A program made the translations under genes and the position numbers. Positions 7,937 through 15,736 of a stretch of DNA of 45,620 bases are shown piece by piece. The DNA comes from Pseudomonas fluorescens (lineage in GTDB: Bacteria; Pseudomonadota; Gammaproteobacteria; Pseudomonadales; Pseudomonadaceae). The stretch's first letter is position 1. Each line of letters starts with the position of its first letter. The notes below the pieces were generated by a model, which worked only from the letters and a program-made list of their open reading frames with translations, did no database searches and was not told the origin of the DNA. Where the stretch lies: positions 1-45,620 of the forward strand of contig NZ_MSDF01000050.1 of the NCBI RefSeq assembly GCF_002022275.1, written 5' to 3'.

Positions 7937-9138
7937 GCGCGCCGTTTGAGCATCACCGTCACGCCGAGGGCTGTGACTGACAGCAGCGCCGCGCAGAAGA
8001 AAATCCAGCCGTAGCCGAGGTTCAGCGCCACGGCGCCCATCAACGGCCCGGCAATCGCCAGGGCCAGATCAAAAAATACTGCGTAAGCGCTCAACCCGGC
8101 GCCACGGCTGCTGTTGGGCACTTGCTTGATGGCCTCCACGCCGAGCGCGGGGTACACCAGCGACAAGCCGAAACCGGTCAGCCCGGCGCCGATCAACGCA
8201 ACGCCGGTGGACGGCGCGAGCCACAGCAGGGTCAGGCCAAACGTCTCGATGGTCATGCACGCAATCGCCGCGCTGAAGCCGCCGAAACGGCTGATGGCCG
8301 AGATAAACACCAGGCGCGACAGGATAAAGCACACGCCAAACACCGTGAGGCAGTACGCTGCGCCGGTCCAGCCGCGATTGAGGTAATACAGGGTAATAAA
8401 GGTGGTCAGCGTGCCGTAGCCGATCGACGCCAGGCACAAGCTGGCGCCAAACGGAGCGATGCGCCCGAATACGTTCCAGAACGGCAGCCGTTCGCCGCGC
8501 ACCACCGGCACCGACGGTTTGTTGCGAATCAGCACCAAGCCCAGCGCCGCCAGGACCGACAGCGCGATGCCGAGGCTGGTGTAGCCGTACTCAGCGACCA
8601 TCACCACGCCCAACGGCGCGCCAATTGCGATAGCGCCGTAGGACGCGATGCCATTCCAGGAGATTGAGCGCGCGGTGTGTTCGGCGCCGACCGCGCCCAT
8701 GCACCAACTGATGGTGCCCACCCCGATCAGGCCCTGGGCCACGCCCAGCAACAGTCGCCCGACGATCAAAATCCCAAGGCTCAACCCGGGCATGCTCTCG
8801 ACCAGCGTCGCAAAAAACGTCAGTACGCCGCTGACCAGAATCCCCGCCAAGCCCAACACAATCGCGCGTTTGGTACCGACGTTGTCCGACATACGCCCGG
8901 CCATGGGGCGGCTGAGCAGGGTGGCCAGGTATTGCGAGCCGATGGTTACCCCGGCCACTACCGCGCTGAAGCCCAGTTGCTCGTGCACATAGCCCGGGAT
9001 CACCGCGATCGGCAGGCCGATGCAGATAAACGCGATGAAGGTGTAGAAGACGATGGAGACGATCTGCAGGGTGACCGACAGTGAAGTGGGGGTGGCGGCA
9101 GGCATGGGAACTCGTTCGCGGGCGGGCGGTGAGGGCAT
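7930..9138 (-). CDS. MFS transporter, YhhS-like
   Basis: A 402-residue polytopic inner-membrane protein with about twelve hydrophobic segments. The early GYVHEQLGFSAVVAGVTIG segment and the RPMAGRMSDNVGTKRAI loop resemble the YhhS/YfcJ group of the major facilitator superfamily, which includes arabinose and glyphosate exporters; the substrate here cannot be told. The start is uncertain: ATG 9138 gives MPSPPARE, ATG 9105 gives MPAATPTSL, and neither has a clear ribosome-binding site. It is convergent with the hydrolase gene and lies downstream of the large regulator on the same strand. Confidence 0.88.
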   Translation of the reverse strand: MPSPPARERVPMPAATPTSLSVTLQIVSIVFYTFIAFICIGLPIAVIPGYVHEQLGFSAVVAGVTIGSQYLATLLSRPMAGRMSDNVGTKRAIVLGLAGILVSGVLTFFATLVESMPGLSLGILIVGRLLLGVAQGLIGVGTISWCMGAVGAEHTARSISWNGIASYGAIAIGAPLGVVMVAEYGYTSLGIALSVLAALGLVLIRNKPSVPVVRGERLPFWNVFGRIAPFGASLCLASIGYGTLTTFITLYYLNRGWTGAAYCLTVFGVCFILSRLVFISAISRFGGFSAAIACMTIETFGLTLLWLAPSTGVALIGAGLTGFGLSLVYPALGVEAIKQVPNSSRGAGLSAYAVFFDLALAIAGPLMGAVALNLGYGWIFFCAALLSVTALGVTVMLKRRAY

Positions 9139-9212
9139 GATCGCAAGGGTCTGAGGGAAAAGAAAGCAGGCTAACTACTTTGTTACGGCAGGCGCTTTTT
9201 TATCACCCCCAA

Positions 9213-12200
9213 TCAGTGCCGATCGCGCTCGCCCGTAAGGCTCAGGCGTTGCATCAAACGCGGCATCGTCGCCAAGAAGCCCAAGCGCGCGGATTCGCGC
9301 TCTAACACTTTCATCTGTTCCGCAGGTGAGCCATCGCGGTTTTGCAGGCATCGACTCGCCACCTCGATCAAGCGCACATGATGGCTGACCCAGGCACAAG
9401 GCGCGGCGCTGGCGACGGCGGCCAGGCCCTGGGCATGCCGGCTGGCCTGGGCGAAATCGCCGCTGAGCAGGCAGGTTTCAGCCGCTGCCACTCTGAAACG
9501 CAGGGCGTTATGCGCCAGGCAGTCTTGCGTGAGCAACGCCTCGCCCTGCACCAGCGCCTGGGCGCTGAGTGCGGCGTCGTCGACGATCAAGGCCAGGCTG
9601 CCGTAGATCCAGGGGCCGATGTAGCGCTGCAATGCAAAGCGCTCCACCAAACCCACGGCCTCCTGGATCAATACGTGCGCCCGGTCGCGTTCGTTCTGGC
9701 GCAACGCGACACGGGCCAAACCCTCCAGCAGAATCGCCTCGAAGCGGCTGGCGCCAATGCTGCGAGCCACTGTCAGGGCCTCTGCCAATTCCTCCCCGGC
9801 CTGCTCGTCCCGCCCCGTGGCCACCAGCACCCAGGCGGCGGTCAGTCGGGAGAAGACTTCCGCGCGGCGGTTGCCGATCTGGCGGCTGGACCCCGCAGCG
9901 TCCATCGCATCGCGCAAGGCCTGCTCGGGCTGGCCCAGGTAAAACAGCGTCGAGCCGCGCGCGCTGCGATTACCGGCCTCAACATGGCTCAGCCCGTGCC
10001 GTTCGCACACCCGTACGCACTGGTCAAAGACCTCATAGGCGGTCTGCATCCGCCCCTGGGCGTAGTAGGAGTCACCGATGCCGCCAAGTGCCTTGGCCTC
10101 GGTTTCCAGGTTTGCCGCGATGCGCGAGTACGACAGCGATTCCTCATGCAGGCGACGGCACTCGGCGTAGTCGCCCCGTGGAAAGTAAATATCACCGCGC
10201 AGCTGATACAAACGAGCCAATGCCGTGTGTGCCTGTAACGCTTGAGCGCCGGGCAGTATCTGTTCGATCAGGTGCTCCTCTTCCTCAAGGCAGTCGAGGG
10301 TATTGAGCACCGGTGCCAGCTCCAGAGCCGCCTCGATCCGTTCCTGCGGTTGTTCGGCAAGGGCCAGGGCGCTCTGGAAAAACTCCCGCGCGCGGGCGAT
10401 TTCCCCCAGGCCGCAATGGGCCTGGCCACAGCGCAAAGCCAGGGTAAAGCTGCCGGCGGCGCGCTCGACGAACGCCGCCGCTTGCAGGCCCAGTGCCAGC
10501 ACGCTGTCGTATTGGCAGGCCTGGAGCCTTTCCTCCATGGCCAGCAGCACTGCATCAAAGGCTGCCGGATCCTTGGCCAGCAACAGGTGTTGCGCATACA
10601 GGCTGCGATCGCGCTCGCGGTACAGCTTTGCCACTTCGCGGTGCAACTGTTCACGCAGGGCATCGGGCATCGCATCGTAGAGGCAGTGCATGACCAGGTC
10701 ATGCACGAACAGGTAGCGACCCGGCTCGGTTTCCCGTAGCAGGCCTTCGCACATGTCCGTGCCTGGCCGATACTTCGGTTGCCCCAGCGCCTCGCGCCAC
10801 AGCGCCAGCTCGCAGCGGTTGCCGAAGATCGCGGCATACCGCAGGGCATGCCGATGCTCGGGTTGCAGTCGGTCAAAACGGGTCTGGATCAGGTGCCGCA
10901 GGCTGTCCGGGAACACTCCTTCGCGGCTCGACAGCAATTGCGTCAGGTACAACGGGCTGCCTTGGGCACGCTTGACGCAGTCGGCCCGATAGGCCGGGTC
11001 GACCTCGCTGAACTGGTCGGCCAGCAGGCTGGCTTCGCGCGCCCGGATCGGCGCGATATCCAGCAAGCTCATGGGGTTGCTGGAGTAAGGGCGCAGGGCG
11101 CTTTGCAACGGGTCGCCTTCATGGCGTGAGGTCAACAGCCAGACCACCGGCACCTCGTCGGTCGCTTCGAGCAGTTTGCCCAGCAACGCGCACAGCGCGA
11201 CATCTGCCCAGTGCAAGTCCTCGATGCAGATCAACAAGGGTTGGTGCACCGCCAGCCGCCGCAGCAACTGTAAAAGCGCCGAGAGCAAGCCCTGGGTTCG
11301 CACCTCGCTGCTCATCGCCGCGTACTGCGCGAGGGAGTGCCTGGGCGGCTCGTCGGCGCGGTGCACGCCGGTCAGCACCCTCAGGAACAGTTGGTGCTCG
11401 TCCGCCAGCTTCAAATGCAGCATGCCGCGTTCCCATTCGGGCGCAGCGCTTTGTCGAGGCGAGTCGAGGCCGAGCAGGCTGCGCACCAACTGCCCCAGGG
11501 GCCACAACGCGTTGTCCATGCCGAAGTCCAGCACGTCGCTGCGATGGCAGGCGAAACCGCCTTGCCGGGCCATCTCGAAAAACTCGGTGACCAGGCGTGT
11601 CTTGCCGATACCGGCCATGCCGCGGACATACACCGCATGCCCGTCCTGATAGGCCTGGGTGGCCTCGATCACGGCCTTGAACTGCTGCACTTCAACGGTA
11701 CGACCCACCAAGGGGCGCGAGGCATTCTCGTCAAGGTGACGCAAGCGCAGGCATTGGCGATAAGCGGGGAAGGGCTCATCAGCCTGGGAGAACTCGAAAC
11801 GCACGCGAAGCTGCTCCACCAACCCCTGGGCCACATTCACCGGTGCATTGCCGTGCGGGTCGCGACGGTTGTGCTCGCGCAACTGGCGCAGTGCTTCGCC
11901 CATCGCCGAGGCCTCTTCGTTGTTGCGCACCAGTTGCAGCACAATGCCCTGGTCAGGCCTGGCAAACTGTTCTCGGCTCAGGGCCAGGGCACAGAGCAGC
12001 GCGCGTTCGCTGTCGCTGCGGTAGGCTTGCGGGGCGCCGAACCGGGCGACCACGATGCCGCCCTCACGCGCCATTGGCACGCCGCCGAACTGCCGGATCA
12101 GCCGCTCGATTTCCGCCACCCGGGATGCCTGTTGCTCCGGGCTGACCGGCGCGCCCGGCGCCTCCATTTCAAAGCTCAGTTGCAGCACATAGCGGATCAC

Positions 12201-12569
12201 ATCGTCATCGAACTGGCGCAATGACTGCGCTGCCAGCACCGTGTTGTGCAGCTCGGTCATCGACTGTTCGACTTCCACCAGGGCGCGAGTGGCCGAATGC
12301 CCGAGCAACGCCTCGACGTCGATCTGGAACGCGGTGGCCAGATGGCGGGCGGTTCGATAGAGCACAGGCTTGCCGGTCTCGGCACGTTTGATGGAAGCGA
12401 TGGATACACACAAGTGGCGGTTCAGGCAGGCCTCGGCCAGGGTTTCCTGGCTGAGGCCGCGCTGTTTGCGCAACCCTTTCAACAACGCGGCATCCAGCAG
12501 CACGCGCCCGTCGGAAACCGTCGGGGCCTGCTGGGGCAAAACGGCAAACGTGGTCTGTTTGGCGTCCAT
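9213..12569 (-). CDS. HTH-cyclase-like-AAA-TPR multidomain regulator
   Basis: A 1118-residue cytosolic protein. Residues about 27-88 form a Cro/C1-like helix-turn-helix (KGLRKQRGLSQETLAEACLN, SIASIKRAETGKP). About 150-260 resembles a degenerate class III nucleotide-cyclase domain, with RFGAPQAYRSDSERALLCAL, and appears to lack catalytic Asp residues. An AAA/STAND-type ATPase follows, with Walker A GMAGIGKT near 315-323 and Walker B LLICIEDLHWAD near 443-454. From about 620 on there are TPR-like helical repeats. I chose ATG 12569 (MDAKQTTF) because it precedes the HTH directly and longer frames would read through the repeat-rich promoter region. It is divergent from the MACPF gene across 169 bases and is its likely regulator, sensing a signal through the TPR part. 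The target and the signal are inferred. Confidence 0.88.
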   Translation of the reverse strand: MDAKQTTFAVLPQQAPTVSDGRVLLDAALLKGLRKQRGLSQETLAEACLNRHLCVSIASIKRAETGKPVLYRTARHLATAFQIDVEALLGHSATRALVEVEQSMTELHNTVLAAQSLRQFDDDVIRYVLQLSFEMEAPGAPVSPEQQASRVAEIERLIRQFGGVPMAREGGIVVARFGAPQAYRSDSERALLCALALSREQFARPDQGIVLQLVRNNEEASAMGEALRQLREHNRRDPHGNAPVNVAQGLVEQLRVRFEFSQADEPFPAYRQCLRLRHLDENASRPLVGRTVEVQQFKAVIEATQAYQDGHAVYVRGMAGIGKTRLVTEFFEMARQGGFACHRSDVLDFGMDNALWPLGQLVRSLLGLDSPRQSAAPEWERGMLHLKLADEHQLFLRVLTGVHRADEPPRHSLAQYAAMSSEVRTQGLLSALLQLLRRLAVHQPLLICIEDLHWADVALCALLGKLLEATDEVPVVWLLTSRHEGDPLQSALRPYSSNPMSLLDIAPIRAREASLLADQFSEVDPAYRADCVKRAQGSPLYLTQLLSSREGVFPDSLRHLIQTRFDRLQPEHRHALRYAAIFGNRCELALWREALGQPKYRPGTDMCEGLLRETEPGRYLFVHDLVMHCLYDAMPDALREQLHREVAKLYRERDRSLYAQHLLLAKDPAAFDAVLLAMEERLQACQYDSVLALGLQAAAFVERAAGSFTLALRCGQAHCGLGEIARAREFFQSALALAEQPQERIEAALELAPVLNTLDCLEEEEHLIEQILPGAQALQAHTALARLYQLRGDIYFPRGDYAECRRLHEESLSYSRIAANLETEAKALGGIGDSYYAQGRMQTAYEVFDQCVRVCERHGLSHVEAGNRSARGSTLFYLGQPEQALRDAMDAAGSSRQIGNRRAEVFSRLTAAWVLVATGRDEQAGEELAEALTVARSIGASRFEAILLEGLARVALRQNERDRAHVLIQEAVGLVERFALQRYIGPWIYGSLALIVDDAALSAQALVQGEALLTQDCLAHNALRFRVAAAETCLLSGDFAQASRHAQGLAAVASAAPCAWVSHHVRLIEVASRCLQNRDGSPAEQMKVLERESARLGFLATMPRLMQRLSLTGERDRH

Positions 12570-12618
12570 CTCTATCGTCTCGGCGGTACCTGGGCAGCCG
12601 GTTGAGTGTACTCCACAT

Positions 12619-12651
12619 CTGATACCAAACTGATACCACACTGACACTGCT
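12619..12651. promoter_or_regulatory. Tandem 11-bp direct repeats in divergent promoter
   Basis: Three head-to-tail units, CTGATACCAAA, CTGATACCACA and CTGACACTGCT, start at 12619, 12630 and 12641. The first two match at 10 of 11 positions; the third is degenerate. The 11-base period would place the units on one face of the helix. They lie between the regulator start (12569) and the MACPF start (12739). I infer an operator array, most simply for the adjacent HTH protein. Confidence 0.6.
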
Positions 12652-12693
12652 CTGGACTGTCTCGATGACACCGCGCTTCAGATACTGGCCCCC

Positions 12694-12713
12694 ATCAGTT
12701 GAGCCCAACTGAT
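12694..12713. promoter_or_regulatory. Perfect 8-bp dyad upstream of MACPF gene
   Basis: ATCAGTTG (12694-12701), AGCC, CAACTGAT (12706-12713). It ends 13 bases before the AAGGAG ribosome-binding site of the MACPF gene. The right arm with its flank (AACTGATCACACCA) resembles the direct repeats upstream (AACTGATACCACA), so both may be bound by the same protein. It could alternatively act as an RNA hairpin in the leader. Confidence 0.6.
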
Positions 12714-12738
12714 CACACCAGGATCAAAGGAGAAGGCG

Positions 12739-14691
12739 ATGAACAACGTGATGACGGACGGCGCAGGCAGCGCGGGCACTACAGCTCGGGATATCGACGG
12801 CTCACAGCTGCTGGGGCGGGGTTTGAACCGGCTGGACTGGGCCGAAGCCGGCAAGGAGTGCCACAAGGTGGGTGACACGGAGGCCGGCAAACGCTCGGTT
12901 CTGTGCAATGGCACGGAGTACAACGTGGGTAAACACGTCAACGTGACCCAGGTGACGTCGGAAAACTACTTCACTGAAACCTTCAGTTCGAGGGATGAAT
13001 ACGAGAAGCACACCCAGTCCAGCGTCGAAGTCTCTGGCCGATACGGGGCGTTTTCCGGTGGCTTCGAGATGACCTTCGGCACCCAGGTCAAAAAACTTGA
13101 AGAGCGTGAGGCGGCCATCTACAGCCACACCGTGCGCTTGTGGAAGCTGGCCTTCGAGGTCAACCCGGCGAACAGTACCGAGGCATTCCAGACGCGGGTC
13201 AAGGAGCTGCCCCAGCGTTTCGATCCGGCCAACCCCAAGCCGTTCTTCAATTTCTTTGTCGACTTCGGTGTCGACATCGTCAACGAGGTGGTCGTGGGAG
13301 GCGCGCTGAACTACGCGATGACCGTCCTCAAGACTTATACCAGTGAAAAAAACACCCTCGACGCGATGATCAAGGCCGAGTACGGCACCTTCGTCAGTGC
13401 GAAGGCCACGACGTCAATTTCCGAAGAAATCAAGAAACACCTGGCCCACCGCCGTGTCAGCCTGACGACTCAAGGCGGCACCCACTCCATCAGCTTCAAC
13501 GATGCGGCCCCCACCAACTGCTACGAAGACTTCAAGGAATGGCGTAAATCCCTGGCCAATGCGCCGCGGGTTGTAGAGGTGCGACTCACGCCCATCTACC
13601 GCTTCGTCAAGGAAGGGGAGACCCGCAATGCCCTGGAAGAGGCCTACCAGTGGTACACCAGCGATAAGGTAGAAATCAGCGCCAATTGGAAAACATCTGT
13701 CATCGTTATCGGGCGCTCCAGTGTTTCGGCCACGACCCACGTTGCGGCAAACGGCCCGGCCTTGCGCATGATTTTCGTCAACAGCAGCACTAAAGAGACC
13801 AGCGAAAGCTTCCACTACCCTCCAGCGGCGGATGCCTCCCAGGACGCCTTCACGCAGTTCTGGGACGCACTCGCCCTGCTGCTCAAGCAAAAGAGCCGGG
13901 ACAAGTTGCTGTTGGCAACCGAACGCTGGCCACGGGATAAAAAGCACTTCCCAAGCGCTTCAATGCTCGAAGCGCTGCTCCTGCACGGGGCCAGTGAGAG
14001 AATATTGCAACGCTGGGAACACCTCACCGAGAAAAGCCAGCCTAACCCGCACTGCGGCCTGACTTACGTGCTGGCTGGTAACGACCTTAGGGATGAAGGG
14101 GTCGACGGCCTGATCGTCGGTTTCGGTCAGCCGGGAGTCAGCCTCAGCCCAACCGTGAAGGTTTCGGTACGCCTGGCTTATGACTCGTTCGGGCGGGTGA
14201 AAGTGGTTCAGGCGGGCAAGACCCTCGAAGACCCGAAAACCGTGCTGTATGTCGTGCGCAGCAATACCGGCGAGAAACGCGCGCTGGCCATGGACGCAAC
14301 GCATGAGGACCGGTTAGCCATGCAAAAACCGGATGAGCACAATCCCGGGCAACTGTGGTACATGCTCGAACTGGAAAATACCGACCCCGCCATCCATCGT
14401 CCCACCCAGTTGATCAACTACCAGACAGGCACCTGCCTGCAAGGCGACCCTGACGAGAAGGATTGCCGCCTCCAGCCCATGAGCGCAGGCAAGCAAGAGT
14501 ACGATGTGGTTTGGGACCGCCGCAGTGATCCGGTCTTTCACCTGCTGCTGGCGCACTTCCATATGAATCACAAGAACCTGACCCGGGTCGGAGAGGGGGC
14601 ATCGGTGCGCAAGTGGGGCACGACGCCGGACTTGCACTGGTTTCGCGAGCAGCGCGTACCGTACCGTTCTGCTAACGCTGTGGTGAAGTAA
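12739..14691 (+). CDS. MACPF (perforin-like) protein with C-terminal beta-trefoil-like domain
   Basis: A 650-residue protein. The MACPF signature is readable at residues 176-188 as FGVDIVNEVVVGG, aligning with the family pattern F/Y-G-T-H-x7-GG, although the usual Thr-His pair is Val-Asp. Upstream, about 70-150, lie the alternating segments expected for the first membrane-inserting region (SSVEVSGRYGAFSGGFEMTF). The C-terminal part, about 470-645, is beta-rich with spaced Trp motifs (GQLWYM, EYDVVW, DLHWFRE) as in ricin-like trefoils, which bind glycans or lipids. No signal peptide is seen. AAGGAG at 12727-12732 fixes the start. Family knowledge suggests oligomeric pore formation in target membranes; whether this one is active is unknown. 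The target could be insects, protozoa, fungi or other bacteria. Its neighbours are the divergent large regulator and an unknown partner. Confidence 0.8.
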   Translation: MNNVMTDGAGSAGTTARDIDGSQLLGRGLNRLDWAEAGKECHKVGDTEAGKRSVLCNGTEYNVGKHVNVTQVTSENYFTETFSSRDEYEKHTQSSVEVSGRYGAFSGGFEMTFGTQVKKLEEREAAIYSHTVRLWKLAFEVNPANSTEAFQTRVKELPQRFDPANPKPFFNFFVDFGVDIVNEVVVGGALNYAMTVLKTYTSEKNTLDAMIKAEYGTFVSAKATTSISEEIKKHLAHRRVSLTTQGGTHSISFNDAAPTNCYEDFKEWRKSLANAPRVVEVRLTPIYRFVKEGETRNALEEAYQWYTSDKVEISANWKTSVIVIGRSSVSATTHVAANGPALRMIFVNSSTKETSESFHYPPAADASQDAFTQFWDALALLLKQKSRDKLLLATERWPRDKKHFPSASMLEALLLHGASERILQRWEHLTEKSQPNPHCGLTYVLAGNDLRDEGVDGLIVGFGQPGVSLSPTVKVSVRLAYDSFGRVKVVQAGKTLEDPKTVLYVVRSNTGEKRALAMDATHEDRLAMQKPDEHNPGQLWYMLELENTDPAIHRPTQLINYQTGTCLQGDPDEKDCRLQPMSAGKQEYDVVWDRRSDPVFHLLLAHFHMNHKNLTRVGEGASVRKWGTTPDLHWFREQRVPYRSANAVVK

Positions 14692-14701
14692 AGGAAACGA
14701 C

Positions 14702-14733
14702 TCGCCGACCCGGTCATGATGCCGGGTCGGCGA
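14702..14733. other. Strong hairpin between MACPF gene and its downstream gene
   Basis: TCGCCGACCCGG (14702-14713), an 8-base loop, then CCGGGTCGGCGA (14722-14733): a perfect 12-bp stem. No T run follows. A second, weaker stem (GGCGGC 14743-14748 with GCCGCC 14757-14762) comes next. It begins 11 bases after the MACPF stop and could be a partial terminator or an mRNA-stabilising structure that sets the ratio of the two products. Confidence 0.65.
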
Positions 14734-14799
14734 CATTAAACCGGCGGCAGACCCTCGCCGCCCCGGCTGTCTCACCCGGACCCCGACGGTGCAACCACC

Positions 14800-15669
14800 A
14801 TGCAACTCTTCAACTGTGTGCCTTTTATCGGCGATGGCGCGGAGGTCGAGCTCGACACCCGCGCCTTTCCGTACCTGTACAACGACCACGGCCTGGCGCG
14901 CTTCAAGCGCCATGAAGAAGGCCGACTGATCCAGCTCGCGCCGCAGGACCCCGAACTTGAGCGGGGCGCCCGCTATACAGGCGTCACCTGGGAACCCAGG
15001 GAAATCCCCACCAGCAGCGGTTCCTACACGATCAAATCGTTCGACTTCCACGCCCGCGAAGTGCGTTATGAACCGATGTGGGCCACTGAAGAGACCGCAC
15101 AGGCCTTTGGCATGACCTTGCTGCGCAGTGGCGAGTGCATCCATTTCGACCATGAGCAACTGATCCTGGGCCAGTACACCTACGGCAAATGGGCCGGGCA
15201 TCAATCGCCCTATCTGGGGCTGGCGCGCCAGCGCGAGCTGCTGACTTACAACCCGACCGACCTGGAATACCACGCGTTTCCCCATGCCTTTTTTTCACGC
15301 TACGGCCGGCTGCCACTGGTTATCAGCGTGGCGCGCTGGCGGCCTTTCGTTGAGGAAATCTGCCTCGCCGACCTGTGGGTTCGGCCCGGAGACGCGCTGG
15401 TGCTGCCGCCCCAACACTTCCCAGAGGCGCCTTTGCTCGGCGCACCCCCGGCGCACACGCGCCTGAAGATCGTCGATATGCACGGCAATCGAAACTCGGC
15501 GCTCGCCTGTTGGTTCAAGGAGGGCGAGGACACGTTGCTGACGGAAACCATCCTGGCCAATCATGACCTGATGAAATCCGAGGCGGGCAGGCCGCACTAT
15601 CATGAGGAACGCACCCCGACCCGGCATGAAACGCCGGAGGGTTTCCTGGCGGAAGGGAGCGGCCAATAA
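14800..15669 (+). CDS. Unrecognised 289-residue protein downstream of MACPF gene
   Basis: I do not recognise a family. The protein is soluble-looking, rich in aromatic residues and His, with no signal peptide or membrane helix. Features include many short beta-prone strands, a TYGKWAGHQSPYLGL segment in the middle, WVRPGDALVLPPQHFPEAPL around 208-227, and a charged His-rich tail (RPHYHEERTPTRHETPE). It follows the MACPF gene on the same strand by 108 bases that contain two hairpins. The ATG at 14800 lacks a good ribosome-binding site, so expression may be low or coupled. By position it may be a second toxin component, a chaperone or a self-protection protein; none of these can be shown from sequence. 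The stop codon overlaps the A-run of the ybiT terminator. Confidence 0.78.
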   Translation: MQLFNCVPFIGDGAEVELDTRAFPYLYNDHGLARFKRHEEGRLIQLAPQDPELERGARYTGVTWEPREIPTSSGSYTIKSFDFHAREVRYEPMWATEETAQAFGMTLLRSGECIHFDHEQLILGQYTYGKWAGHQSPYLGLARQRELLTYNPTDLEYHAFPHAFFSRYGRLPLVISVARWRPFVEEICLADLWVRPGDALVLPPQHFPEAPLLGAPPAHTRLKIVDMHGNRNSALACWFKEGEDTLLTETILANHDLMKSEAGRPHYHEERTPTRHETPEGFLAEGSGQ

Positions 15670-15696
15670 AAAAGCGCCAACGTTGCCGTTGGCGCT
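15668..15696 (-). terminator. Intrinsic terminator after ybiT
   Basis: Read on the minus strand, a 10-bp stem (AGCGCCAACG at 15687-15696, CGTTGGCGCT at 15673-15682) with a four-base loop is followed by six T (15668-15673). It serves ybiT and overlaps the stop codon of the convergent plus-strand gene. Confidence 0.9.
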
Positions 15697-15736
15697 CTGC
15701 AAGTGCGAAGCCTTGAATCTGCGTAACCGGTGTTAC

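Noticed and set aside
12619..12651. Start of a CRISPR-like or microsatellite array
   Set aside because: Only three short contiguous units without spacers; better explained as operators.
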